The translations under genes were made by a program, and so were the position numbers. A stretch of 64,000 bases of DNA. Origin: Gloeobacter kilaueensis JS1 (GTDB lineage Bacteria; Cyanobacteriota; Cyanobacteriia; Gloeobacterales; Gloeobacteraceae). Positions within the stretch are counted from its first letter, which is position 1, and each line of letters starts with the position of its first letter. The notes under the pieces are model-generated. The model made no database searches. It had not been told where the DNA came from and saw nothing but the letters and a program-made list of their open reading frames with translations. Below are positions 44,770-54,241 of this stretch, piece by piece. The stretch spans positions 806,001-870,000 of the forward strand of contig NC_022600.1 of the NCBI RefSeq assembly GCF_000484535.1, in the 5' to 3' direction.

Positions 44770-45663
44770 CTACACCGGCAGTGCCACCGCCGGTTCGATG
44801 TTGCGCACCCGCAGAGTAGGTGCCGTCCGCCGGGCCAATCCAGTGAGCACCGTCCCCGGCCCGATTTCGACCAACTCCTCGATTCCCCGCTCCGCCATCT
44901 GCAAGATCGTCTCCCGCCACCGCACCGGATGGTCGATCTGCAATTTCAGACTGCGCCGGACGGCGGCAGCGTCGGTAAGCGCCCCATTCGGATCGACGTT
45001 GGGCAGAATCGGGATCGTCGGCGGCTGCAACACCACCTTGTCGAGCACCGCCGCAAACTCAGCCGCTGCCGGAGCCATCAGGGGCGAGTGAAAGGCACCA
45101 CTCACCGCTAAGGGGATCACCCGCGCCCGCAGGGCACGCACCGCCGCGCTCACCTCGGCGACTTCAAGAGGATTGCCTGAAATCACCATCTGCACAGGAT
45201 TGTTGTCGTTGGCGATCACCACGCTCTTTTTCTCGCTGCACAATAGCTGCAGTTTTTCGCGCTCAAGACCGATGATCGCGCTCATCGCTCCGGCACTCTG
45301 GGCGTCCATCAACCGCGCCCGCTCCGCCACCAGCTTCAGACCCGTCTCAAAATCAAAGACCCCCGCCGCCCAGAGCGCTGAGTACTCGCCCAGGGAGTGA
45401 CCGGCGACCAGCAGTGGTTCAGCTTCTGTGCCCGACAATCGTAACTGCCGGGTCAGGGCGACGCAGACAGTAAAAAGGGCCGGTTGCGTGTAGAGGGTGC
45501 GGTCCAGACGTTCTCTGGGACCGGAGCACACCTGCTCCACTGACCAGCCCAAAATCTCAGAAGCTTGCTCAAACAATGTTGCGGTCTCTGGGTTGTTCGC
45601 CAGTGCCTCGGCCATGCCGACGACCTGCGAGCCCTGTCCTGGAAAGATCCAGGCTGTCGCCAT
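44770..45663 (-). CDS. fabD: Malonyl-CoA:ACP transacylase
   Basis: A 297-residue enzyme. It shows FPGQGSQ at residue 7, QPALFTV near 60, the catalytic GHSLGEYSAL with Ser90, and SGAFHSPLM with the partner His near 200. It loads malonate onto acyl carrier protein for fatty-acid synthesis. Length is normal. No other fab genes lie nearby. Confidence 0.94.
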   Translation of the reverse strand: MATAWIFPGQGSQVVGMAEALANNPETATLFEQASEILGWSVEQVCSGPRERLDRTLYTQPALFTVCVALTRQLRLSGTEAEPLLVAGHSLGEYSALWAAGVFDFETGLKLVAERARLMDAQSAGAMSAIIGLEREKLQLLCSEKKSVVIANDNNPVQMVISGNPLEVAEVSAAVRALRARVIPLAVSGAFHSPLMAPAAAEFAAVLDKVVLQPPTIPILPNVDPNGALTDAAAVRRSLKLQIDHPVRWRETILQMAERGIEELVEIGPGTVLTGLARRTAPTLRVRNIEPAVALPV

Positions 45664-45705
45664 AGTGATCCCTCGTTCGATGTCAAGAGATCATCGTAAC
45701 AAAGT

Positions 45706-47070
45706 TTAATGCAGCGTGGATACTAACTTGAGCGGTTTGTCGAGACGGACCAGGATGAACTCGTTGTCGTCCGGCACCCCCGGCGTCCGCCCGACGCTAA
45801 ACGGATAGTTGTTGTCGTTGATCACCAGCAGCGTCTGACGGTCCACGGGCAGCACAGATTCGATCGTGACGAACGGGAAGGTAAATACGCCGTTGGTCGT
45901 GCCATTGCCACCCAGGTTGTTGGGGTCGGGAATGTTGAGCAGATCGACCACCTGTTCTTTCTGGACGAAGCCCTGGCTGTCGAGCTTGGCGATGTCGATC
46001 TTATAGATGCGCTTGAATTTGGCCGGGCTGGTAAAGGCCGGGTTGTTCGGATCGCCCTGGTTGCTGTCGCGCTCGATCACCAGAAACTCGTGGTCGTTGA
46101 TGGCCGTCAGATCGCCGATCGACTGGCCCGATTCGGTCGTGTTCTCCATCTGGTAGAAGAAGACTTTGCCGGTGTAGCTCTTGGTCGCGAGGTCGAACTC
46201 GTTGATGAGCAGGCGGCTGCGGTTAGGGTCGCTGGTGAGCGGCCCTTCGAGCAGGGCGTAGAGTTTGGTGCCGCTCGCGTTGAGGGCCAGTCCCTCGAAG
46301 CCTTTGGAACTGGGAAGATTGGCGGTGGCCGTTCCTAAAAACGGGTTGTCCGGCGACTGGACAAAGGGGTTGCTGTCGAGGGCCAGGAAATTCGGCAGCG
46401 GCACCGGCGCTTCGAGGAGCTGGCCACCGGCTGAGATGTGGAGCAAAAAGGGACCAAATTCGTCGCCGAACCAGTAGCTGCCGTCGCTCACCTTGCGGAA
46501 CGACTCAATGTCGAAGTCGGCTCCGGTGAGCAGGCGGTTGTTCTTGATGCCCGGATCGACTGGAATAGTGAGCGGCGGGTTGAGGGTATTCGGATAGTTC
46601 GTCTGGGTCGCCACCGTCGAGAAGCCCGCCTGGTTGTTGCTGTCACTCAGCTGCACGAGGGCAGAAAGATCGAAGCTCGCCTTCACCTTGCCAGTCACCG
46701 CATCGGCGGCAAACACCTTACCGCTTCCACCGCTGACGGTCTTGAAATCGGGCCGCACCGCGTCGTAGCGCAGCAAAAAGTCCGCCGAATTGCCCTTCGC
46801 ACCGTAGCCGTTGTCGGACATTGCGTAGTACGTGCCGCGCTTCGGGCCAGGCAGCACCGCCGAGACGCCCTGTACCGGCTGGCGAAATAAAAACGGCACC
46901 GTCACACCGTTGGAACTGGTGATGAACTGGCCGGAGGTCGGACCAAAGCTGAAGCTGGCCGAAGGCAGAACTGCCCGTCCCACCAGTTCCGTCGCCTGGG
47001 CTGGAGCCAAAGAAGCCGCACCTGCCAGGCAACCCGTCGTCAGCAATTTGACCATCGTACTTTTGAACAT
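45706..47070 (-). CDS. Secreted esterase-like phytase family protein
   Basis: A 454-residue exported protein with an N-terminal signal ([20 protein letters not shown]). [25 protein letters not shown]-type and [19 protein letters not shown] segments fit the phytase-like esterase family PF13449, a propeller fold. Substrate unknown; phosphate release from organic phosphate is a guess from the family name. ATG 47070 is taken as start. Confidence 0.72.
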   Translation of the reverse strand: MFKSTMVKLLTTGCLAGAASLAPAQATELVGRAVLPSASFSFGPTSGQFITSSNGVTVPFLFRQPVQGVSAVLPGPKRGTYYAMSDNGYGAKGNSADFLLRYDAVRPDFKTVSGGSGKVFAADAVTGKVKASFDLSALVQLSDSNNQAGFSTVATQTNYPNTLNPPLTIPVDPGIKNNRLLTGADFDIESFRKVSDGSYWFGDEFGPFLLHISAGGQLLEAPVPLPNFLALDSNPFVQSPDNPFLGTATANLPSSKGFEGLALNASGTKLYALLEGPLTSDPNRSRLLINEFDLATKSYTGKVFFYQMENTTESGQSIGDLTAINDHEFLVIERDSNQGDPNNPAFTSPAKFKRIYKIDIAKLDSQGFVQKEQVVDLLNIPDPNNLGGNGTTNGVFTFPFVTIESVLPVDRQTLLVINDNNYPFSVGRTPGVPDDNEFILVRLDKPLKLVSTLH

Positions 47071-47154
47071 GCACGCCACCCAAAATTCGTCCGACCTACT
47101 GTACGGCGCGTAGAGGTGGCTGGTCGTTAAGCGACGGTTAACGATTGGTTATGG

Positions 47155-47182
47155 CCGACACTTTCTTTGCGGACAGTACAAT
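47155..47182 (+). promoter_or_regulatory. Candidate promoter of tRNA-Thr
   Basis: CCGACA (47155-47160), a 16-bp spacer and TACAAT (47177-47182), ending 12 bp before the tRNA. A short inverted repeat, CGTTAA/TTAACG, lies just upstream. Confidence 0.4.
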
Positions 47183-47193
47183 AGAGCAGAGTT

Positions 47194-47265
47194 GCTGGTG
47201 TGGCGCAACGGTAGCGCAACTGATTTGTAATCAGTCGGCTGCAGGTTCAAATCCTGTCACCAGCC
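47194..47265 (+). tRNA. tRNA-Thr (UGU)
   Basis: A 72-nt cloverleaf without CCA: acceptor GCTGGTG / CACCAGC, anticodon arm CTGAT-TTGTAAT-CAG region giving anticodon UGU, and T arm with GGTTCAAATCC. It stands alone between two protein genes. Confidence 0.93.
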
Positions 47266-47296
47266 TGAAGAACTTGCAATTTCCCCAGGTGGTGCG

Positions 47297-49840
47297 CTAC
47301 TCGGGTTGCAGACCTGTCGCTTGCGGTGCGCCCTGGGACTGGTCGCTCCATATGGGCCGGGAGATATCGGGCCGCCGTTCAAAGACCATTTTCAAAGTAG
47401 TCTTGTCGCGCTCGGAGAGGGCAGTCGTGCCGTTGAACTCGGTGTACATCGCATCTTGCGCGTCGTCGCTCGCCCCGCGCAGGCCCAGGGCGTAGCCTAA
47501 CTGTTTGAGGGCGACCATCTCGATGAGGCGGGGGCGATCGGCGTCTTGAAAAGCGCGCAGGGAGCTGACGTTGATCTCGACCAGGGGAAGCTGGAGAAAG
47601 TTGTTGAAATCGCGGGGCCGCAAACTGAGCGTGCTGGCGGTGACGGCACCGAGGGTATCGAGGTTGGGCCGATTGGTGAGGTACACCACCAGATCCGCTT
47701 CCTCGGGTGTAGCCGCAGGCAGGATGTGCAGCAGACCCTCGCCCGCCTGCTGCCACTGCCCGGCAGCCCGCCAGACCGCTTCTGCCTCCTTGGGATCGGC
47801 GGTACCGGCGACAAAGAGCCGCACCGGATCCCGTAGCCGGACGACGACCGCTCTTTTGCCAGAACCAGACGCACCGTAGGCGGTCACAGTGCGGCCTTTT
47901 ATCTGATCGCGACCGACGATGGGCGAGGTGTAGTTCAAGATGAGCAGCGAATCGAACAACGAAGGGCCGCCCAGATTGAGGTTGGCAGCGTAGCTGGCGG
48001 TGTAGTAGTCGTAGACGACCGACGGAAAATAGTTACCGGCTACGGTCGGAGCGGCTGGAGGCCAGTAAGCGCCGATGCCGCTGGGGCAGTCCTGCAGGCG
48101 CAGGTCGAGTTGCTGGACCCGGCGGCGCAGGTACTGGAGCTGTTCGTCCGATAAGAGCGCGTCGTTTTGATCGACCAGGGCGGCGTAGGCGCAGCCCAGG
48201 GCCGGTTGGCGGCTTCCTAATCTCTGGGCGGCCTCAAGATAACGAAGCGCAAGGGGCGGATCGTTCAGGCGCAGCCACTGCTCGCCCTGCTGCTCGTAGA
48301 GCCAGGTGAGGGCAGCGCGGGCCTGCTCGGATGGGCTACTGGCCAGAGAAGTCTCCAGGCTCGTCTGGGCTTTTTTCCAGTCACCGGCGGCGATCTGGGC
48401 GCGGGCGGCGGCGTAGGCGGTGCGGGCGAGTTTGGGATCGGGCTTTTGCGCGGGCAGGCTGGCGACGGGCAAACTGGTATCGAGCAGCCAGGGTTTGACG
48501 CTCTCGACCGGCGGGAGTGTCACATCCGCCTTGAGCGGCACACCCAACAGCTCACCAGTGCGGATAAACGGGCGCAGCTGGGTGGAAAAATCGAGGGTGG
48601 CCTTCTGCCTGGTGACCAGTTGCTCGTAGGCGGGCAGCGGGCTGGAACTGCCGCTTACCGGTACGTTGGCGAGGGAGGTCAGCTCAAGGCGGCGGTTCTG
48701 TCGAGCCAGGAGCGTGAGCCTGCCCCCTACTGGCGAACTGGCGCGGACGATCGGCACACCGCGCTCGTCGTCGATGGCAGAGATGAGGCGGCCAGTCACC
48801 TCCGGCTCCTCGCCATCTTCGAGCAGCCGATCTTCGGGAACCTGCAACTCTACAGGGATCAGCGTACCGGCGGGCAATTTGCTCGCCTGTTGGGCCGGAA
48901 TGGCCACGATCTGGGTCGGCAGGGAGTTACCAACCGTGAGTTGCCAGCGCTGAAAGCCGTCCCAGCCCTCGGTGCGGATGAGAAGCTGGCCGATACCCAG
49001 AGGCCGCAGCCGGGCCAGCAGAGCGGAGGCGTTTTCTGCGAGGCGGCGGCGGTCACTCACCGGCCCCAGGGCAATTGCAAGCTGGCTCCCCTGGCGCTCG
49101 GCGGCGGTCACGTTGCCCCAGCCCAGGTACGCTTCGCTGAGGGTCCGAAAAGTCGGCTCCAGCGGTGTGAGAGCACTCTCCTCGCTCGGCAGGGCAAGGG
49201 AATTGGCTGCAAAATTGCGGCTTTCGCTGCTGCTGAGCGTCACCGGCACCGTCAGCGGCTTTTTGTCGCGCAGGATGCCCAGAGACACCGTCTCGCCGGG
49301 CCGATGGTCCTGTAGAACGGCGAAGACGTCGTCGTAGCGACTCACAGGCTTGGCAGCGATCTCTGTAATCGCGTCGTTGAAGCGCAGATCGGTTGTGCGC
49401 AACTGGGGATTAAACCAACCCCGTAGCCGCAGGGTGCTCTTGTCGTCGCGCACGGAGTCTCCGAAAGCCAGCCCGAGAAATGTTGTCTGCGGCCTGACAC
49501 TCGTCTGGAGAATTTTGCCCCGATCGAGCTGCAGCTGCACAACGGCGCGAGCGGCGATCAGGTCCTCCGGCAACGGTTCAAAGGGCTTGAGCCGGGCCAG
49601 GTAATCGGCGGTGAGCACCTGATTGTCGAGGGGCCGCGCCGGATCTTCGATACTGAAGCGCTCGATCCGCCCACCGTGACTCACCTCAAGTCGGATCTGC
49701 TTTGCATCTTCTAACAGCAACCCCCGTTCCTGCAGAGCCACCTGCAGGCGCGTCAGCCAACCGGAAAGATCCGTCTCAGCCCGAGCAGCGGGCACAAAAA
49801 GCAGCGAAGCGAGTAATGGAAGAACGGCTTTGCGCAACAT
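47297..49840 (-). CDS. Secreted protein with TPR-like region and degenerate metzincin domain
   Basis: An 847-residue protein with a signal peptide (LPLLASLLFVPAARA). The N-terminal half contains a PDZ-like segment (NDAITEIAAKPVSRYDDV). A TPR-like helical region lies near residues 490-570. Residues 775-799 align with the zinc site of matrixin-type metzincins, VALHExGHxLGLxGH...DIMY, but here read VALKQLGYALGLRGA...DAMY. All three His and the Glu are replaced while the Met-turn is kept. It is therefore probably a non-catalytic pseudo-protease. Role unknown. Confidence 0.7.
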   Translation of the reverse strand: MLRKAVLPLLASLLFVPAARAETDLSGWLTRLQVALQERGLLLEDAKQIRLEVSHGGRIERFSIEDPARPLDNQVLTADYLARLKPFEPLPEDLIAARAVVQLQLDRGKILQTSVRPQTTFLGLAFGDSVRDDKSTLRLRGWFNPQLRTTDLRFNDAITEIAAKPVSRYDDVFAVLQDHRPGETVSLGILRDKKPLTVPVTLSSSESRNFAANSLALPSEESALTPLEPTFRTLSEAYLGWGNVTAAERQGSQLAIALGPVSDRRRLAENASALLARLRPLGIGQLLIRTEGWDGFQRWQLTVGNSLPTQIVAIPAQQASKLPAGTLIPVELQVPEDRLLEDGEEPEVTGRLISAIDDERGVPIVRASSPVGGRLTLLARQNRRLELTSLANVPVSGSSSPLPAYEQLVTRQKATLDFSTQLRPFIRTGELLGVPLKADVTLPPVESVKPWLLDTSLPVASLPAQKPDPKLARTAYAAARAQIAAGDWKKAQTSLETSLASSPSEQARAALTWLYEQQGEQWLRLNDPPLALRYLEAAQRLGSRQPALGCAYAALVDQNDALLSDEQLQYLRRRVQQLDLRLQDCPSGIGAYWPPAAPTVAGNYFPSVVYDYYTASYAANLNLGGPSLFDSLLILNYTSPIVGRDQIKGRTVTAYGASGSGKRAVVVRLRDPVRLFVAGTADPKEAEAVWRAAGQWQQAGEGLLHILPAATPEEADLVVYLTNRPNLDTLGAVTASTLSLRPRDFNNFLQLPLVEINVSSLRAFQDADRPRLIEMVALKQLGYALGLRGASDDAQDAMYTEFNGTTALSERDKTTLKMVFERRPDISRPIWSDQSQGAPQATGLQPE

Positions 49841-50002
49841 GCGTTTTCCCCAGCTGGAAGAATGCTAGCGGTGTGGACGATTCACTTTTAACAATAGTCT
49901 CTCACTTCAGCATGACGATCAGGTGACCTTCGCGTGAAATGGTCTGTGGCTGCAGGCCACCGATTGCTAATCTGAAGCTGGTAAAGAAGCTCCATATCGG
50001 AA

Positions 50003-51877
50003 GTGAACGTGGCATCCAAGCCAAAACGCAGCCGGGAGCGATCCCTGACGCCTCCCGAAACGGCCCAGACGCTCTACGAACGCGCCGAAGCTGCCCGCCG
50101 GCACCATCAATTGGGCGAGGCAAGCCGCTATTACCGGCAGGCTCTCGTCCGCGACGCGCACTTTGCTCTGGCCCACTATGGGTTGGGCGCAACCCTCGCC
50201 CTGCAGCAGCAGTGGCAGGCCGCCGCCGCCAGCTTTGAAGCGGCCCTGCAACTGCATCCGGATCTGGCCGAAGCCAGTTTTGATCTGGCAGGGGTCTATC
50301 GCCGGTTAGGAGCACCGGGCCGGGCCGTCGATGCCTATTACCGGACGCTCGCTATCCGCCAGGATTATCCGGGGGCGCTGCAGGCACTGGCGGATCTGCT
50401 GTTGCAACTGGGAGACTGGCGGCGGGCTCTGGGCTGCTACCGTCAGTTGCTGGAACGCGAGCCGGGCCATGCCGGGGCGCACCTGGGCCTGGGGGTGATC
50501 CACCAGCAGCAGGGGCAACTGGCGCAGGCCCGGACGCACTACCTGCAGGCGGTCGAGCAGCAGCCGGATCTGGCGGCGGCCCTCGCCAATCTCGGGTTGC
50601 TCTGCAAGATCGAGGATCGTCCGGCAGAGGCGATCGACTGGTACCGCCGGGCGCTCGTCCACGAACCGGACAATCCGACGATCTTGAGTAATCTGGCAGC
50701 AGTCCTGGAAGAAGTGGGGGATCTCCAGCAGGCCGAACGGCTTTACGAACGGGCGCTGAGCGTTCAGCCGGAGGATATCGAGGCGCTGGCCGGACGCGCC
50801 TCGGTGCGCGAGAAGCGGCGCGACTACCAGGGAGCTTACGATCTGCTTGCTCCCCTGGCCCGAGTACGAAGTGACAGTGTGCGGCTGGCCATCGCTTTTG
50901 CCACCGCCTGCGAGCGCCAGTCGCGACCGGCGGAGGCGCTGGAGGTGCTCATCCGCACTCTGGAGCGCTCCCAGGTGCCCCAGGACCGGGTGTTGCTGCT
51001 TTTTAAGCTGGCGGGCGTCCAGGACACCCTCGGGCACTACGACGAAGCATTCGGCTGTCTAGAAGAGGCCCACGCCCTGCAGCCTTTTTTCTTTGACCCG
51101 GTAGCCTGGACAGGCCAGATCGACGCGCTCATCGCGACTTTTAGCGCTGAAAATCTTGCCAACCTTCCCCGTTCCAGCAACCGCTCCTCGGTACCGGTCT
51201 TTATCGTCGGGATGCCCCGCTCCGGCACCAGCCTCATCGAGCAGATCCTCTCGCGCCACAGCGCAATCTTTGCCGCCGGGGAGCGCGGAGCCCTCTTCGA
51301 GCTGGCAGGTACGATCGATGGCTATCCGGCCCGCCTGGAGTCTCTGAAAACAGAACACCTGGACGCGCTGGCCGAGCCTTACCTCGCTCAGTTACAACAA
51401 CTGGCTCCCGCAGCTTCCCGCATCACCGACAAACTGCCCCAGAACTACCTCCACCTCGGGCTGATTGCTCGTCTGTTTCCTGCCGCCCGCATCATCCACT
51501 GCCGCCGCGACCCCCTCGATACCTGTCTGTCGTGCTACTTCCAGAACTTCGCTGCCCGCCATCCTTATACCAGCCGCCTCGAACATCTGGGACAGTACTA
51601 CCGCCAGTACGAGCGGCTGATGGCCCACTGGAGGGAAGTCTTAGCGTTACCGATGCTGGAGGTCTGGTACGAAGAGCTGGTTGCCCAGCAGGAGCGGGTG
51701 AGCCGCCGGTTGGTGGAGTTTCTGGAGCTGCAATGGGAGGAGGAGTGCTTGAGTTTCTGGCGCTCGGAGCGGCTGGTGAACACGGCGAGTTACGACCAGG
51801 TGCGGCGGCCCCTCTACGACCGCTCGGTGGGACGCGCCCGCCACTACCCTGCATTCGTCGAGAAGTTGAAACTTTGA
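50003..51877 (+). CDS. TPR-repeat sulfotransferase
   Basis: A 624-residue fusion. Residues 10-380 hold about nine TPR units (AHYGLGATLALQQQWQAAAA, ALANLGLLCKIEDRPAEAID). Residues 390-620 form a PAPS-dependent sulfotransferase with VFIVGMPRSGTSLIEQILSR as the 5'-phosphosulfate loop and RIIHCRRDPLDTCLSCYFQN as the 3'-phosphate site. TPR-sulfotransferases modify proteins or glycans. The by-product PAP would be a substrate of the CysQ-like enzyme at the left of the window. GTG 50003 is taken as start; GTG 50009 is possible. Confidence 0.87.
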   Translation: MNVASKPKRSRERSLTPPETAQTLYERAEAARRHHQLGEASRYYRQALVRDAHFALAHYGLGATLALQQQWQAAAASFEAALQLHPDLAEASFDLAGVYRRLGAPGRAVDAYYRTLAIRQDYPGALQALADLLLQLGDWRRALGCYRQLLEREPGHAGAHLGLGVIHQQQGQLAQARTHYLQAVEQQPDLAAALANLGLLCKIEDRPAEAIDWYRRALVHEPDNPTILSNLAAVLEEVGDLQQAERLYERALSVQPEDIEALAGRASVREKRRDYQGAYDLLAPLARVRSDSVRLAIAFATACERQSRPAEALEVLIRTLERSQVPQDRVLLLFKLAGVQDTLGHYDEAFGCLEEAHALQPFFFDPVAWTGQIDALIATFSAENLANLPRSSNRSSVPVFIVGMPRSGTSLIEQILSRHSAIFAAGERGALFELAGTIDGYPARLESLKTEHLDALAEPYLAQLQQLAPAASRITDKLPQNYLHLGLIARLFPAARIIHCRRDPLDTCLSCYFQNFAARHPYTSRLEHLGQYYRQYERLMAHWREVLALPMLEVWYEELVAQQERVSRRLVEFLELQWEEECLSFWRSERLVNTASYDQVRRPLYDRSVGRARHYPAFVEKLKL

Positions 51878-51895
51878 ATATAAGGAGGACAGAAG

Positions 51896-52192
51896 ATGAC
51901 TACGAAATTGAGTACTGAGCAGATCGAGGCGGCTCTGGCTGGGCTGGAGGGCTGGCAGGTGGTCGAAGCGGACGGCACCAGGGCGATCGAGCGCACTTAC
52001 CGCTTTGCAGATTTTGCCCAGGCGATGGTCTTCGTCAATCAGGTGGCGCAGGAGGCCGAAGCTGCCGCTCACCATCCAGACATCCAGATTAGCTACAACC
52101 GCGTCAAACTCACCCTCACCACCCACGACGCGGGGGGGCTAACGACAAAGGACTTCGAGCTGGCCGCTGTGCTCCAGGGATCCGTAGCGTGA
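51896..52192 (+). CDS. Pterin-4a-carbinolamine dehydratase
   Basis: A 98-residue protein of normal length. EGWQVV near the start, the catalytic AAHHPDIQISYNRVKLTLTT and HDAGGLTTKDFELA are the PCD/DCoH signatures. It recycles oxidised pterin cofactor; in organisms without aromatic hydroxylases it may act on molybdopterin or other pterins. AAGGAGGAC precedes ATG 51896. Confidence 0.92.
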   Translation: MTTKLSTEQIEAALAGLEGWQVVEADGTRAIERTYRFADFAQAMVFVNQVAQEAEAAAHHPDIQISYNRVKLTLTTHDAGGLTTKDFELAAVLQGSVA

Positions 52193-52243
52193 TTTTTTGG
52201 GCCACAATGGGAAAAATACGGTCCCTTTGAATAAGGAGCGCGA

Positions 52244-53323
52244 ATGTTTGTACTGGCAGCGATCGCGGTTCTGGGCGTGCTGATTGTCGTCCACGAACTC
52301 GGACACTTCCTGGCCGCCCGTCTGCAAGGTATACACGTCAACCGCTTCTCGATCGGCTTTGGGCCAGTGCTTTTGCGTTACCAGGGACCAAAGACCGAGT
52401 ACGCCCTGCGGGCGCTGCCCCTGGGCGGTTACGTCGGCTTCCCCGACGACGACCCGGACAGCACCATTCCCCCCAACGATCCAGATCTGCTCAAAAATCG
52501 CCCCGTCCTCGACCGGGCGATCGTGATCAGCGCCGGGGTGATCGCCAACATCGTCTTTGCCTACTTGATCCTGGTGGCGCTGCCGCTGTTTGCCGGTATT
52601 CCCGAGGCCAGAGAACAGCCGGGCATTCTCGTGCAACAGGTCATGAACCAGACCAGTTCCGCCGCAAAAGCCGGAATCAAGGCGGGCGACGTCGTGCTCG
52701 CAGCCGACGGCCAGTCCCTTTCAGGCAACAGGGCCGGGGTTGAAAAGTTGCGCCAGATTATCCAGGGCCACCCCGGCAGGCCCGTTCGCTTTACCCTGCA
52801 GCGCGACAGGCAACAGCGCCAGGTAGAGATCACCCCCGACAGCGAAGGCAAAATTGGCGTAAGCCTCACCCCCAACCAGGCGATCGAGCGCCGTCCCGCC
52901 CGCGATATCGGCGAAGTTTTCCAGACCGGTTCTGAGAGTTTTGGCCGCGTCTTCAGCATGACCTTCGAGAGCTTCCAGATGCTCTTCAGCGGCAAGGCGG
53001 GCCTCGGAGAAGTAGCAGGGCCCGTGGGCATTGTCGCCATGACCGCCAACCTCGCCCAGAGCGACATCACCAACCTCTTCTTCGTCGCCGCCTTGATCTC
53101 AGTCAACCTGGCGATCATCAACATCCTGCCGCTGCCTGCCCTCGACGGCGGCCACCTCGCCTTTTTGTTCATCGAGGCGGTGCGCGGCGGCAAGCCCCTG
53201 CCCTCCAATATTCAAGAAAAGGTGATGCAGACGGGCCTGGTCGTGCTCCTGGGGCTGGCGCTGTTGCTGATTTTTAAGGATTCGCTGACCTTGCTGCGCA
53301 ACGGCGGCTCGATGCTGCCCTAG
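52244..53323 (+). CDS. rseP: Site-2 intramembrane zinc protease (RseP family)
   Basis: A 359-residue membrane protease. HELGHFLAAR near residue 20 supplies the zinc ligands. A PDZ domain lies near 130-215 (GIKAGDVVLAADGQSL), and NILPLPALDGGHLAFL near 295 holds the third ligand, Asp. It cleaves membrane-bound regulators such as anti-sigma factors. The sequence has the four-helix core of the group. Convergent with the phosphoesterase, overlapping by 4 bp. Confidence 0.92.
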   Translation: MFVLAAIAVLGVLIVVHELGHFLAARLQGIHVNRFSIGFGPVLLRYQGPKTEYALRALPLGGYVGFPDDDPDSTIPPNDPDLLKNRPVLDRAIVISAGVIANIVFAYLILVALPLFAGIPEAREQPGILVQQVMNQTSSAAKAGIKAGDVVLAADGQSLSGNRAGVEKLRQIIQGHPGRPVRFTLQRDRQQRQVEITPDSEGKIGVSLTPNQAIERRPARDIGEVFQTGSESFGRVFSMTFESFQMLFSGKAGLGEVAGPVGIVAMTANLAQSDITNLFFVAALISVNLAIINILPLPALDGGHLAFLFIEAVRGGKPLPSNIQEKVMQTGLVVLLGLALLLIFKDSLTLLRNGGSMLP

Positions 53324-54174
53324 CGGACCGCACCGGCGGCGGCAACCACCCGGCTCGTCTCCCCCGGCGAATGATGCCGCAGCAACAGTCCCCGGCCTTC
53401 GAGATTCAGTAGCTGCAGGCCGCGCTCCGTCGAGGCCAGGGGCTGTTTCCAGTGGACGTGGCCGCTCATCACCAGCGGCTTGCTGCTGCGCTCCATCGCC
53501 CGCCGTATGGCCTCGTGACCGGCCAGGTTCCAGGGCGGCGCGTCCGGTCCCTGGTGCAGCAGCAGCAGGTCCGGATCGGCTTTGAGCAGGCGCTTGAGTG
53601 CCCGGATAAAATCTTTTTCGCGGCGGCGCTGCTGCTTTTGGGGATCGCCAATAATGCCACCCAGACCAGCGATCTTGAGGCCACCCAGATCGACCACCTC
53701 GCCGTCGAGCAGGTGAATGCCCGGTTCGCTGGCAAAAGCGGCCCGCTCGCTGGGCGCACCAAAATCGTCGTGGTTGCCCGCTACCCCCGCTACCCAGCGA
53801 AAGCGGCGGGCAAAGGCCCGCCAGACCTCGCGCACATCGCCGATGCCGCCGCGCCGGTCCAGTTCTGGCCGCACCCACAGATCGCCGCAGAGCAACACCC
53901 CGATCTGTGCGGGATCGGGTAGATCGCTGCCGGCAGCGAGCCGGGCCAGTTCCCCCGCAATTGCCTCGCCCAACAGTCGGGGAGTCTGACTGCCGGAACG
54001 CGAAAATACTCCCTGCAGGTCCGAGCAGGCGAAGATCGCCGCACATCCTGCCGGTAAAACATCGACCGTGGCGTGGGAAATTAAAAAAGCGCGGCGGCGC
54101 ACCGCTCCATCGGCGGCCACAGCGCGGTAAGGAATGGCATGAAAAGGCTGCGCATGGATCGTCTGGATACGCAT
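53320..54174 (-). CDS. Metallophosphoesterase (TIGR04168-like)
   Basis: A 284-residue calcineurin-like enzyme. The metal-site blocks appear in order: CSDLQG, LLCGDLW, AGNHDD, LLLHQGPD and SGHVHW. The first block lacks the usual DxH (it reads SDLQG), which matches the cyanobacterial TIGR04168 group as I recall it. The substrate is unknown. Confidence 0.78.
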   Translation of the reverse strand: MRIQTIHAQPFHAIPYRAVAADGAVRRRAFLISHATVDVLPAGCAAIFACSDLQGVFSRSGSQTPRLLGEAIAGELARLAAGSDLPDPAQIGVLLCGDLWVRPELDRRGGIGDVREVWRAFARRFRWVAGVAGNHDDFGAPSERAAFASEPGIHLLDGEVVDLGGLKIAGLGGIIGDPQKQQRRREKDFIRALKRLLKADPDLLLLHQGPDAPPWNLAGHEAIRRAMERSSKPLVMSGHVHWKQPLASTERGLQLLNLEGRGLLLRHHSPGETSRVVAAAGAVR

Positions 54175-54241
54175 GGCGGCACAGAAAGCGACCGCGCACA
54201 GTCTAGCACTACCGGTAGCGTTTTAACCCGGAGGCTCGTGC

